From contig NW_015961970.1 of NCBI RefSeq assembly GCF_000497045.1, positions 1,054,802-1,118,801 on the forward strand: 64,000 nt of DNA, given 5' to 3'. The position numbers were made by a program, and so were the translations under genes. Shown here one piece after another: positions 10,149 through 20,104 of the stretch. How positions within the stretch are numbered: position 1 is the stretch's first letter; the number at the start of each line of letters is the position of its first letter. The DNA is from Kalmanozyma brasiliensis GHG001 (taxonomy: Eukaryota; Basidiomycota; Ustilaginomycetes; Ustilaginales). The notes below the pieces were generated by a model, which was not told the origin of the DNA, did no database searches, and saw only the letters and a list, made by a program, of their open reading frames with translations.

Positions 10149-10700
10149 TGTCGTCAGGAGAGAAGTGCTTGCGAACAGCGACGAGCATAGGAAGGAGATG
10201 AAAGAGCGGAAGGCGGTAGATATAAGGATGCCAGTTTCTGCGCAGTAGCGCACCTAAGGGCGAGAGAGTCGACCCTCGATCTGAAGAAAGAGAATGTGAG
10301 GCTTACAAAGCGGAAGAAAGTAGGTGCAAGGGCGAAGATGTGACTGATCGAAAGGACGAGGCGTGGTGGGGATGAAGTCGCCATGGTCTCCACGGAGAGA
10401 GCGTCCTTTGTCTTGTGTCATGCAGACTCTCTTTTCGTGAGCTCATGCATCTGTTCGTGCTCTCAGTTTGGTTTCAGTGTTTTCAGCGGGCGACCACTAG
10501 CTCGGTGCGCCGATGCGGGTCTTCGTGCGATCTCACGTCTAAGCCGCGCATTCAGGGCCTTGTGTGAATGCAAAAGCTGTATTGCTGTCGAAGAAATGTG
10601 TATGCGTGTGGTATGGAAGTCAATGCAGGATGGATGCGAGTATGATGTTATGCTGAGATGGGGGCAATGCAATGCTTTGTTGATGCTAAGGGTTGGTTAA
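10149..10700. other. Intergenic between two minus-strand genes
   Basis: 552 bases holding the 3' UTR of the 10701-13400 gene and the promoter/leader of the 8460-10148 gene. A minus-strand ATG at 10384 opens a short hydrophobic frame (MATSSPPRLVLSIS...). It could be an upstream ORF or, with a 53-base intron, an extra N-terminal exon. Confidence 0.4.
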
Positions 10701-13400
10701 TCAGAAGCAGGTACTCGACTGATCATCGTCGTCAAAGTCGCTAGAGTGGATCGAGTTGCCGCAGTCGCAACGGTCGCGTTCGCCCTCTCGCTTTTCTCTC
10801 GGCGGCCGATCTGGATGGCGTCCGCTTCTACGTCCTTCGCGCTCGTGACCGTGGCCATGGCCGTGTCCGCGTTCGTGTTCGTGATCGTGGTGGTGGTGGC
10901 AATCGTCGCTGACGCTCGCATGATCGTGACACGTGTGCTCGCATCCCCGAGCCTTGCCACTGGCCTTCTTCCGCGCACCCACCGATCGACTCTTCTTCTC
11001 AACCAGCTTCTTGCGGTTGCGACATGCACGAAGCATCAGCGGCGGCGCACCGTAGTACAGCTCGTACTCGCAAAAGAGACAGATCCAGTCGGCGTCGGTG
11101 AACAGCGCAGAGGTGGTGCCGGGCGCTGGTGGAGCGTGGCCGTGCTTGCATGCGGCCGTGTGCTTGTGTGCGGGCGAGGCGGGTTTGTGCCGACCATTGG
11201 TCTTTTTGGTCGTGGATGCGGGCGACGGGGTTGGCCTGTGCACTGCCGACGAAGATGTTCTCCTGCCCTGCTGGGCCTTGTCTTGCGGTCGAGGCGCGAT
11301 CGCAGCCGCTGATGGAACGGCCTCAGAAGTGTTGATCTGCGGCCGCTGCTCGCTAGTCACCCTACCAGGGACGTCCGGATGATGTTGGTGCTGTATCGTC
11401 TTTTGGATCGCCTGCGACGACGCCTTCTGCGTCTGCGGCAGGTACATCGACTCGCCGAGCGCCTTGACGATGCCGCGCGGGTCCTCGCACAGCGTCGTGT
11501 CCGAGAGCTCGCGCGTTGCAGCGTCGAGCTGGGCGCGCATTTCGCCAAGACGGATAGTGACGGCTGATGACATTCGGAAAGTAAAATCGGATGCTGGTGC
11601 GGGTTTGGACGGCGACGCAAGTGCGATCTTGGACGACGTGGCAGCGCTGATGCTGGAGAGGTTGCGTTCCATCCTGGGAGGCCCCACGACGGAACTAGAC
11701 CTTGAGACCGCGGGACCTAGGTCCTTGGCTGGCGTCGGTGACGAGTTTCGGGTGGCGACGCGGGACGACGTCGTGCTATTTGGCGCGGGTGCCGGCTTGC
11801 TCTTCGCTGCTGCAGCCGAGCTGCTCGCGGGACCTCCGGCCGCAGCGGCAGCCCTTGCGCGAATCTCTGCGATCGTGAGGGGATTAGCAGACGCATTGCC
11901 GCCTCGAATGGCTTGGGCTCTCTTTCCAGCTTTCGAAGTGCGCTTGGGCGGGATCCTTTTCTCTACGGGGACGCCCGCTACTTGGGCATCCGCATGGGCT
12001 TTGGCTTGCTGATCGATGGCCTCTGCTCTCGCTCGCTGTTCTGCACTCACTCGCGCTACTTCCTGCGCCCTGTCGAGCTTGCGCTGCTGCAGGATGGGTG
12101 CCAGCCGGAGCCGCATGCGCTTGCGAATCGCATCTCTGTGCCTGTCACCGATGGTCTGCCTTGGTGGAGGACGCCAGACTGGATCCCGACGGAGGAAGGA
12201 CGGCTCAAATGGTGCAGGAAGAACGCTTTTTGGCTTCTCGGTGGGACGTGAGGCTCGAGCAGTATTTTGGTGGACTGTGTTGGTTTTGTCGGCAAGTACC
12301 CGACCACGAGTGGCGCTCTCGGCGGGGACGCTGACGTAAGAAGCCAACGTGGCACTAGGGTTGGTGTCGAGAGGGGGCACCTGCACGCTCTTGTCGGGAG
12401 TTGCTGCGAGGAGGGACGTTGGGCTGTTGAAACGACTGCTCTTGCGCTTCTTCTTGTTGTTGCCAAGATGAGCCGAGTGACAGCCTTCAAAGTCGAGGTG
12501 GTCGCTCTCGTCACCGGAAGCGTTGTGCGAGTGGTCGTGAGAGCCAACGCTCTCGCCATCGTCCTGCGAGGAGCGGGCGGTGCCTTCCACGGCAGGCCGG
12601 CCTTTTGCTTTGCTTCTGGATGCTGAATTGCCGCGGCTACGTGGTTTGAAGAGGCCAGAGGCATCTCGACGCAGTGGCAAGGACAGCCGCTTGCACAGGG
12701 ATAGCTCTTCGCTGTTTGCCTGTTGGCTGTACAGCAAGATGAATTGCGCGGCACGGTGACGGTGATTGTAGCCGTCGTCCGTCAAAATGACGGGCAGAGC
12801 AGGGAAGTTGAAGCTTGGAGGGCTGTTAGTGATGCGACTCTCGACGTCCTCTTGTTGAATCTGCGGCTGGGATGGTGCCGAGCTTTGTGATGTAAACGGA
12901 CGTTGCGCTTTGGCTGAAACTTTGAGCTGCTGAAAGTACTGCGCCAGCGACTGTGAGGCGAGCGAATCGGACTGCATTTGCGGAATAGTAGGATGAGACG
13001 CCGAATGAGGTTGCGCTGGGACACTTGAGGAGGATGCACTATGGGCGGGAGGCGCCGGTCTGGCTGACGAGGCGGATGTGGGAGCGTTGGCGTCAGCCTT
13101 CCTTGGTACCCCTCGGATGAGGCGTCGACCTGCGCCTTGGGCCTGGCCGGGAGTGCTGACAAAGCTTGAGGCAAGCTGAGCATCGGTTCCAGCGCTGTTC
13201 GATGCGCTGTTGAGGAGATGGTACGAAGCCGATCGAGGGATGTCGTCGGAAGCAAAAGCGCTTTCATACGTCATGAAGCGGCGAAAGACTTCGGGAGTGA
13301 GATCGAACTGGGGCCATGCGGGCTTCAACATGCCGACCTCTCCATTTCGCTCTGGCGAGACCCCATTTTGCGGATCGAATGGACCGTTGCCGCGAGTCAT
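10701..13400 (-). CDS. Unrecognised protein with CxxC segment and His/Cys-rich tail
   Basis: 899 residues, mostly low-complexity Ser/Ala/Pro/Arg sequence, with structured-looking pieces at both ends. The N-terminal piece includes PQFDLTPEVFRRFMTYESAF (about 30-50). A second segment near 205-245 (DDGYNHRHRAAQFILLYSQQ) may be helical. Near residue 770, DWICLFCEYELYYGAP followed by LRACRNRKKLVEKK looks like a conserved short domain with a CxxC pair and a basic helix. The last 90 residues contain a histidine-dense run (CHDHASVSDDCHHHHDHEHE, then a GH repeat), several cysteines (CEHTC, CDC) and an acidic end, suggesting metal binding. Nuclear or regulatory roles would be guesswork. The frame is uninterrupted and codon use matches the neighbours. 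Confidence 0.75.
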   Translation of the reverse strand: MTRGNGPFDPQNGVSPERNGEVGMLKPAWPQFDLTPEVFRRFMTYESAFASDDIPRSASYHLLNSASNSAGTDAQLASSFVSTPGQAQGAGRRLIRGVPRKADANAPTSASSARPAPPAHSASSSSVPAQPHSASHPTIPQMQSDSLASQSLAQYFQQLKVSAKAQRPFTSQSSAPSQPQIQQEDVESRITNSPPSFNFPALPVILTDDGYNHRHRAAQFILLYSQQANSEELSLCKRLSLPLRRDASGLFKPRSRGNSASRSKAKGRPAVEGTARSSQDDGESVGSHDHSHNASGDESDHLDFEGCHSAHLGNNKKKRKSSRFNSPTSLLAATPDKSVQVPPLDTNPSATLASYVSVPAESATRGRVLADKTNTVHQNTARASRPTEKPKSVLPAPFEPSFLRRDPVWRPPPRQTIGDRHRDAIRKRMRLRLAPILQQRKLDRAQEVARVSAEQRARAEAIDQQAKAHADAQVAGVPVEKRIPPKRTSKAGKRAQAIRGGNASANPLTIAEIRARAAAAAGGPASSSAAAAKSKPAPAPNSTTSSRVATRNSSPTPAKDLGPAVSRSSSVVGPPRMERNLSSISAATSSKIALASPSKPAPASDFTFRMSSAVTIRLGEMRAQLDAATRELSDTTLCEDPRGIVKALGESMYLPQTQKASSQAIQKTIQHQHHPDVPGRVTSEQRPQINTSEAVPSAAAIAPRPQDKAQQGRRTSSSAVHRPTPSPASTTKKTNGRHKPASPAHKHTAACKHGHAPPAPGTTSALFTDADWICLFCEYELYYGAPPLMLRACRNRKKLVEKKSRSVGARKKASGKARGCEHTCHDHASVSDDCHHHHDHEHERGHGHGHGHEREGRRSGRHPDRPPREKREGERDRCDCGNSIHSSDFDDDDQSSTCF
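10838..10895 (-). repeat. His/Gly-His coding repeat
   Basis: On the minus strand this stretch encodes alternating His, Asp, Glu and Gly, ending in four Gly-His pairs. The DNA is a degenerate hexamer-like repeat within the C-terminal tail of the 10701-13400 gene. It is probably variable in length between strains. Confidence 0.55.
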
Positions 13401-14544
13401 CGAGGAGACGAGACCGACAGGCTCCTTTGAACGATTCGGCCAGGTGGCTTTGCCCCTGCAGGGAGTCCGTCGATGTAGAAGCCTCCTATGCTGAGCGGTT
13501 CATGTTATGTACGACGATTATGGTCCGAGAGTGTGCAAACCGGCCTGGAAAGCGTGGATCGTCGATGAGAAGTGCGGCTTGGATCTGAGGTGGACGAGCC
13601 TTGATGCGACAAGAAGGATCCGGTGAGGAGAGGTATGCCGAGATGCGATGCTATGCTGTGCCGTGCCGTGCGAACGAGATCAGAGATGATGAGAGACGGA
13701 ACAAGGGTAGGTGCGAGGGTCGAGACGGGGTCAGATGGAGTGTGCGCATCGTCGATCCCTGGATTCGAGGCAAAGTGCAGCAGCCTTTGAAGAGCACATG
13801 CACTGCACAAGGCCGTCATGCGCTGTCGACACTTTTTTTCCGTTGCAGAGCCAGTCAAAAATTTAACCTTTCGGCCGGTCCAGCTGCCCGAGCTCGTTCC
13901 CTTTGTCTTGCTACAGACGAGACCCTGAGAGCGAACGCGAGCAAAGCAAGCAGCGAATCAGGTCAGATTGAAGTATGACGAGACCTGCGTCGCCGGTCGA
14001 GACCGCAAAGTCATCGCTTCGAGGTCATGATCGTTGTTGATAGTGTCGTCGATGTCAAGAAGAAAGTAGAGACAGGATCTTGAGATCCTAGAAATATTTC
14101 CCAGACATCGGCTAGATTGGCGAAAAAGGCCGAAAGCGCCGAACATCTTTCACGAACATCACATTTGGTAAGACGCTGCTGCCTGTCACGACACTAGATC
14201 ACTGAAAGTAGGCCTGAGGCTCACCTGTGACATCGCTCAATCCCACGCAGCCTGCCATCAGTGCCGGCACGATTCCGAGGCTGTCAGCGACGAAGGAAGG
14301 GGAGTCGAGGCGTTCCCACGATTGACACTCAGCACGTCGGAGCACTCCGAGCTGGACCCTGAATCCGCAAAGAAAATCACCGTTCAGGTTACGCGAGATT
14401 TGGATCACGGCACTGCAGCTTTGCTTCCATGACCACTGCCTCAGACGCCGCCCCCATCTTTTCTACTATCACCCTCGTTCTCACCCTCGCTTCTGGGAAC
14501 ATGGTTCAGGGCCCTCTCTACAGTCACACAGGGCGCACATCATC
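13401..14544. other. Divergent intergenic region
   Basis: 1.1 kb shared upstream region of the minus-strand 899-residue protein and the plus-strand copper ATPase. Short open frames exist but show no domain or coding character. No TATA box or known copper-response element was recognised with confidence. Confidence 0.5.
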
Positions 14545-17500
14545 ATGACGGCACCGCGAGGGCTAGAGATAGAGGAGGAGCGTCGCCCTTTGATCCAAGC
14601 ACGACCGGCAGCATCCCGTACTGCATACAACGCCATAGACGTGACTCTGGGGGAAGGCGACCGCAAGCTTGTCACGCGCGGCAAGGCCCGCTCCGCCTCC
14701 GGCAAAGCAGATGTCACGTCACGCAAAGGCGAGGCATCGTCAGATCTCGTCGTGAGGGTGCAAGCCGTATGCCCCAACATCCATTGTCCCTCCTGCATCT
14801 CACACCTTTCCCATCTCGTCTCGGACGTACACATCGATGCAGCATCTCGAACTCGCATCAGCAACATCAACACGTCCCTCATCGATCGCAGCGTCAACTT
14901 TGATCTCGTCATCTCTCTTGCCTATCACCGAGCCAACGCGAGAACGACCATCAACAGCAGCAGCAACGAAAGCAGGACTGTTTCGAGGCTGGCAACGCGG
15001 ATCGTCAAGGAGATCGCCTCGTTTCTCGCTCAGGATGGCTTTCCTGTCGACCATTTGCGCTCCAAACTCGTATCTGTGGCGCCTTCACACCGCAAGTACA
15101 AAGATGCGCTGAACTTCGTCCTGGATGCGCCTGATGTTTACGATCATCACACCGCACATCAGTCTGCTTCCAGTCCCTCCCAGCACGACCGATTGGGCAC
15201 AAGCTACGAAGCACCACAGCCCGCCTCCACTCTCGCCCACTTTTCTTCATCGCTCGGGTCCACTCTGCGCTCCGCCTTCTCTCGCTCCTACGCAGCCGAC
15301 CAAGATCGAGCTCGACTGCAGTCAGATCGCTGGCGCAAGCATCTCCAGTATTGCCAGGCTTGTCGAGAAGGGTATGCGCATGGCATCGAAGAAGATGCGA
15401 CGGCTAGCGTACGCAAGGATGACTCCATCCATGTAGAAGCGAGGGTGGTAGCGACGCTATCAATTAGCGGCATGACTTGTGCGTCGTGCGCGCAGTCCAT
15501 CACGCAAGCCCTGAAAGCAGAGACCTCGATTTCGATCGATTCGGTCCAGGTCAATGTGATGTCCGCTTCGGCCACCGTGACGACACAGCCATCTGCCATA
15601 GACAAGGTCATCGAGACCATCGAGGACTGCGGTTTCGATGTGCAACTCGTCAAGACGGAACCCGCAAAGGGAAAAGCTACAACGAAGCCAGAAAAGGTAG
15701 ACTCACATTGGTCCGCCAAGCTTTCAATCTCGGGGATGACATGTGCAAGCTGCGTGCAAAGCATCACCTCAGCTCTCGAATCGTTTGCTGACGAAACCAA
15801 CCCGAAAGAGGTCGTCAAGATCCTGCAAACGTCTATCCATCTCATGGCCAAGTCGGCCGACATCAAGCTCGCGGCAAGCTCCACCGAGACCATCGGAAAG
15901 GCCGAGGTGGAGAAGCGACTTCAGGCTGTCGTCGGCGAGATGGAAGATATTGGCTTTGACGCCGAGCTGCTCAGCGTACAGCACGTCCCGGGCAACCAGT
16001 CATCTTCCGATGTCAATGCAGCGGATGGGTCCGGCGAGAACAAGGACTCGCAAAGATCAGTCCGAATCAAGATCGAGGGCATGTTCTGCCAGCACTGTGT
16101 TGACAAGGTGCGCAACTACCTCGATACCAAGCAGCGGGAACACGCCTCAGACATGGACATCGACGACGAGGATCTTGCCAACTTCAGCCTTGCCAACCCG
16201 TCCATCAGCTTCAGCTACACCTCCGGCGCAGGCTCGACCATCCGCTTGCGAGACGTGCTGGTCGGGATCAATCAGCTCGATCCGGCCTTCGAAGCCTGCT
16301 ACGCGCCGCCAGCGTCACTTGCCTCTCGATCGGCCGTGTTGGCGCGCAAAGAGCTTCGAGATCTCTTGCTCCGCCTCAGCATCGCTGCGCTCTTTGCCGT
16401 TCCGACGCTCGTGATTTCCATGGTCGCGCCCCTGCTGCCGTTCGACCATACCCTGCGCCGCTATCTCTCCCGGTACGTGGTAGGCTCTGCCACCAAAGGC
16501 GAAGTGGCCATGTGGATCATCTCTACTCCGATTCAATTCGGCGTGGGATCCATCTTTTTCAAGAAAGCTTGGCGCAGTCTCTCGTCGGTCTGGAAGCGCG
16601 GGCGCTCTTGGACGGACCGCTTGCTGCGATTCGGCAACATGGACGTCCTCGTGGCCCTGGGCACGCTCGTCGCGTATACGTCCTCCTTGGCTTTCCTCCT
16701 CATCGACGCATGTCGCCCCCCGTCGGATGAGATGACGTTTCGGCCGCTCGAAATGCACACAAGCGACGACGAGGCATCGATGCAGGACGAGATGGGGATG
16801 ACCTACTTCGAAGCATCTGTCTTTCTCGTATTCTTCATCCTGCTGGGACGAGCCCTCGAATCTATCAGCAAGAAAAAGACGGGTGACGCGGTGGCAGATC
16901 TGAGCAAGATGAAACCCTCCACCGCTTACCTCGTCCTTGACCCGACGAACCTGGCTCAGAGCAAGACCAAGGTGGTGGACGTGGATATGCTCGAGATCTC
17001 GGACTTTGTGCTGGTGCCGTGCGGTTCATCGCCGCCGCTGGACGGAACCTTTGCGGGCACGCCAGCGAGTACGCAAGACGCGCAGGCTTTGCTGGACGAG
17101 AGCAGTCTTTCTGGTGAAGCTCGGCCAGTCAGCAAGCTTGTAGGCGATCCTGTCTTTGCCGGCACCATCAACGTCTCTCCCACGGCAATCTTCGCGCGGG
17201 TCGGGGTGCTTCCGGGATCGTCTATGATCGATGACATCCTCGACGTCGTTCAAGAGTCTGCTGGTAAGAAAGCGAGCATTGCGCAGCTGGCAGACAAGAT
17301 CACGGGCGTCTTCGTCCCAATCATCGTCTACATCTCGTTGGCCGTCTTCATCCTGTGGACGTTGCTGCTCTATTCAGGAGCGCTGTTCGAATCATGGCAA
17401 GCAAGGAATGTGCCTCATTACGGAGAGCCGGGGGCGAAGCTGTTGTGGGCCATGCAATTCGGCATCTCGTGCTTGCTGGTCGCGTGCCCGTGCGGGATCG

Positions 17501-18831
17501 GCCTTGCCGCTCCGACATCACAGCTGGCGGGCATCGGACTAGCTTCTAAGCACGGCATCTTGGTCAATGGAGGAGGGGAGGCTTTCCGAGCGGCAAGTGC
17601 AGCAGCACGGGGAAGCGCCGATCTGGTCGTTGTCTTTGACAAGACGGGTACAATTACAAAGGGCGAAGCAGTGAAGGTCACTTCGTCTCGATTCGCTCCT
17701 GCCTTTGAAAGGGCTTCCAACGAATCGGATCAGGCAAGCGGCATGACTCAGGAGACGCTGCTGCGCTGCGTTGATCTGGTCGAGCAGTCCAGTACGCATC
17801 CCTACGCAGGGGCTGTGCGCGGCTTTGTCGCCGAGCGGCTCAATCAGGAGACGCCGACGGCTGAAGAGCCTTCGCCTCTCCCGAAGCTCGTAGACGTGTC
17901 TGAAGTGGCTGGCAAGGGCATTCGAGCCACGTTCGATCACGAAGGCTCTACGTTCTTGCTGCTCGTGGGCAACAAGAGGCTCATGGACGAGATCCAGGGC
18001 GTTTCTTCGCGGATGGACGCCTCGCTCTGGAAAGCAGAGGAAGAGTGGGCAGCCGCTGCCAACAGTGTGGTCTACGTCGGCTACCGAGCAGCCCCAGATG
18101 CCGGACAGATCAGTCTTGCCCTCGCGATCAGCGACGTGATTCGCCCAGAAGCTGGCTGGGTGATCTCGCACCTGAAGCAGCGCTTCGGCGCAGAGATTTG
18201 GATGGTCAGCGGTGACAACGAGGCCACGGCGAAAGGTGTCGCCTCTCAGGTCGGCATCGACCCCTCTCACGTAGTAGCCGGAGTGCTTCCAGTGCAAAAG
18301 AAGGAGTGGGTGGAGCGGCTGCAGCTCCCCGCCACGCAGCGTGATGCCGAATCTGCATCTGCGCCTCCTTCCTCGAAACAGACCAGACCTTGGTGGCGAA
18401 GATCCTCCACCAAGCAGCGCATGGTCTGCTTCGTCGGCGACGGCATCAACGACTCGCCCGCGCTCTCGTCTGCTCAGCTCGGCATCGCCCTCGGCTCCGG
18501 CAGCTCGATCGCCCACTCGTCGTCCGACTTTATCCTCCTCCGTCGCACCTCGCCGCTGCTGTCGCTGCCTCTGCTGCTGAGCCTGTCCAACGCGACCTAC
18601 CTCAAGATCTGGACCAACTTCGCGTGGGCGTTCGTGTTCAACCTCTGCCTGATCCCGATCGCTGCCGGTGCGCTGGTGGGTGTTGGCGTGCGGCTGGGAC
18701 CGGCACTCAGTGGACTCGCCATGGCGTTTAGCAGTACGAGCGTTGTGCTCAACAGTCTGACGCTGCGGTGGTGGCGCCCGGAGAAGGTGGTTCGGCGGAA
18801 GATCGAGGAATGCGAGGCGGACGACGGTTGA
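14545..18831 (+). CDS. CCC2: P1B-type copper-transporting ATPase
   Basis: 1428 residues, single exon. It pumps Cu(I) into the Golgi lumen to load multicopper oxidases such as Fet3. The N-terminus holds four heavy-metal-associated modules. The first is atypical, with HCPSC near residue 79. Two are canonical GMTCASC at about 309 and 397. The last is GMFCQHC at about 512. Transmembrane segments follow from about 620. The ion-channel motif ACPCGIGLAAPT is near 980, the phosphorylation loop DKTGTIT near 1031, the family's HP motif appears as SSTHPYAG, and the hinge GDGINDSPAL is near 1297. The protein is longer than yeast Ccc2 (1004) because of Ser/Asp-rich inserts between metal-binding modules. 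Copper rather than silver or another metal is inferred from CPC and the CxxC modules. Confidence 0.93.
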   Translation: MTAPRGLEIEEERRPLIQARPAASRTAYNAIDVTLGEGDRKLVTRGKARSASGKADVTSRKGEASSDLVVRVQAVCPNIHCPSCISHLSHLVSDVHIDAASRTRISNINTSLIDRSVNFDLVISLAYHRANARTTINSSSNESRTVSRLATRIVKEIASFLAQDGFPVDHLRSKLVSVAPSHRKYKDALNFVLDAPDVYDHHTAHQSASSPSQHDRLGTSYEAPQPASTLAHFSSSLGSTLRSAFSRSYAADQDRARLQSDRWRKHLQYCQACREGYAHGIEEDATASVRKDDSIHVEARVVATLSISGMTCASCAQSITQALKAETSISIDSVQVNVMSASATVTTQPSAIDKVIETIEDCGFDVQLVKTEPAKGKATTKPEKVDSHWSAKLSISGMTCASCVQSITSALESFADETNPKEVVKILQTSIHLMAKSADIKLAASSTETIGKAEVEKRLQAVVGEMEDIGFDAELLSVQHVPGNQSSSDVNAADGSGENKDSQRSVRIKIEGMFCQHCVDKVRNYLDTKQREHASDMDIDDEDLANFSLANPSISFSYTSGAGSTIRLRDVLVGINQLDPAFEACYAPPASLASRSAVLARKELRDLLLRLSIAALFAVPTLVISMVAPLLPFDHTLRRYLSRYVVGSATKGEVAMWIISTPIQFGVGSIFFKKAWRSLSSVWKRGRSWTDRLLRFGNMDVLVALGTLVAYTSSLAFLLIDACRPPSDEMTFRPLEMHTSDDEASMQDEMGMTYFEASVFLVFFILLGRALESISKKKTGDAVADLSKMKPSTAYLVLDPTNLAQSKTKVVDVDMLEISDFVLVPCGSSPPLDGTFAGTPASTQDAQALLDESSLSGEARPVSKLVGDPVFAGTINVSPTAIFARVGVLPGSSMIDDILDVVQESAGKKASIAQLADKITGVFVPIIVYISLAVFILWTLLLYSGALFESWQARNVPHYGEPGAKLLWAMQFGISCLLVACPCGIGLAAPTSQLAGIGLASKHGILVNGGGEAFRAASAAARGSADLVVVFDKTGTITKGEAVKVTSSRFAPAFERASNESDQASGMTQETLLRCVDLVEQSSTHPYAGAVRGFVAERLNQETPTAEEPSPLPKLVDVSEVAGKGIRATFDHEGSTFLLLVGNKRLMDEIQGVSSRMDASLWKAEEEWAAAANSVVYVGYRAAPDAGQISLALAISDVIRPEAGWVISHLKQRFGAEIWMVSGDNEATAKGVASQVGIDPSHVVAGVLPVQKKEWVERLQLPATQRDAESASAPPSSKQTRPWWRRSSTKQRMVCFVGDGINDSPALSSAQLGIALGSGSSIAHSSSDFILLRRTSPLLSLPLLLSLSNATYLKIWTNFAWAFVFNLCLIPIAAGALVGVGVRLGPALSGLAMAFSSTSVVLNSLTLRWWRPEKVVRRKIEECEADDG

Positions 18832-18952
18832 TCGCGAGCCAATTTGCAAACCAACTTCTGCGGTCAAACCTGTACACAGCCTGAGCCAGGCGTGATCGAA
18901 GCAAATGCATTCCAATACGAGACGTTGTCCATGCGAAAAACCACCGACCTAT

Positions 18953-19255
18953 CTAGCGTGGCAACCCGCTGACCTGAGAGTATCCACTCCCCCCACCACC
19001 CACTCGTCCCTTCACCTGGCCAAACATGGCGCGCACGTGCGCCTTGGTCTTCTCCACGCCACCCAGCTTAAACACGCCCACGGCAGCAATCACCACGGCC
19101 AGGAGGAGGAGGAAGAAGTAGAATTCGCTGCCGCTGCTCTTGGTCTCCCTTTGCCCTTCCGAGCCGCTCGAAGAAGACGACGTGGGTTCGACCAGTGCGG
19201 GCGTCGGCGTGCTGCCAATCAGAGGTGGCGAGGCATACTCGTCCTTTGCCGGGGC
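18953..19255 (-). other. Alternative terminal exon encoding a membrane-anchored tail
   Basis: The exon encodes 100 residues plus TAG. It has no starting ATG in frame, and an in-frame TAG (the acceptor itself, AATAG) lies directly before it, so it can only be translated after splicing from the cyclophilin exon. It encodes [12 protein letters not shown], a Pro/Ser-rich linker, about 19 hydrophobic residues at 46-64, then a basic, Gly-rich tail ending SGLPR. Confidence 0.75.
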
Positions 19256-20104
19256 CTATTCACACAAAAGGCAAAAGAAAAGATGTTTGCATTTTCAATA
19301 CAGCTATTCTTTTGACAGCATGGAATGGAGAGGGTGGGTTTCTGATGCCTCCGACCCTGGGTGGAAGGCTCAGAGTTGATCGTTGGGGAAGGGAGGGGGG
19401 AATCCTAGAGTTCGTCCTTCACCTTTTCGAGCTCGCCCGAGTCCTTGATGATGACGTCGTGGACGGGTTTGTCGCCGTACCCCTTGGGGACGTTTTCGAT
19501 GTACTTGACCACGTCCATTCCGTCGATGATGCGACCGAAGACTGTGTTCTCCAACGAAAGTCAATCTCATCAGCATTTCTTTCTTTCTTCATTCGTCTTC
19601 GGTGGGATGTGTGTACTTACCGACGTGTCGACCGTCGAGCCAGCTGGTTTGGACGGTGCAGATGAAGAACTGGGCGCCGTTGGTGTTCTTTCCGGCGTTG
19701 GCCATGCTGAGCACTCCGGGACCCGTGTGCTTCAGTTTGAAGTTTTCATCGTCGAACTTGCCACCATAGATCGAGTAGCCTCCCCTTCCGTCGCCGCGCT
19801 CAAAGTCGCCGCCTTGGATCATAAAGTTGTTGATGACGCGGTGGAACTTGCTGCCCTTGTAGCCGAATCCTTTCTCACCCGTGGCGAGGGCACGGAAGTT
19901 TTCGGCCGTGCGCGGCACATCGTTGCCATACAGACCAAGGGTGATTCGCCCCACATCCTTGTTGTCGTGGCTGATGTCAAAGTAGACCTTGTGCGTGACG
20001 ACGGGTTCGGGCGTCGAGGCGCTGGTGAAGGGCATGGTGACCAAAAGCACCGCAATCGCCGCCAGTAGCGTCAGCAACGAGGTGAGCGACAGAACGGACT
20101 TCAT
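18953..20104 (-). CDS. CPR5: ER cyclophilin B (peptidyl-prolyl isomerase), alternatively terminated
   Basis: Exons on the minus strand: 20104-19621, 19541-19423 (or to the stop at 19405), and 19255-18953. Intron 1 (19542-19620, GTAAGT...ACAG) restores the family sequence GRHVVFGR across the junction. The N-terminus has a signal peptide (about 1-30), then a complete cyclophilin domain with [25 protein letters not shown] and WLDGRHVVFG, the usual cis-trans prolyl isomerase active-site pieces. If exon 2 is read through, the protein is 206 residues and ends EKVKDEL, an ER-retention signal. If the intron GTGAAG...AATAG (19256-19422) is removed in phase 0, the protein is 301 residues. It then continues APAKDEYAS, a Ser-rich linker and a transmembrane helix [17 protein letters not shown]. 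The role is folding of secretory proteins. Both endings are read from sequence; their use is inferred. Confidence 0.88.
19256..19422 (-). other. Facultative intron containing KDEL codons and stop
   Basis: 167 bases with donor GTGAAG and acceptor TGTGAATAG preceded by a T-rich tract. The first 18 bases read V-K-D-E-L-stop in frame with exon 2, so keeping or removing the intron decides the C-terminus. The donor is weaker than the GTAAGT of intron 1, which would favour partial retention. Confidence 0.65.

Noticed and set aside
10149..10253. Signal peptide from an upstream start at 10253
   Set aside because: The codon there is GTG, preceded by an in-frame TAG. The first ATG is 10148. Only a splice could add this segment.
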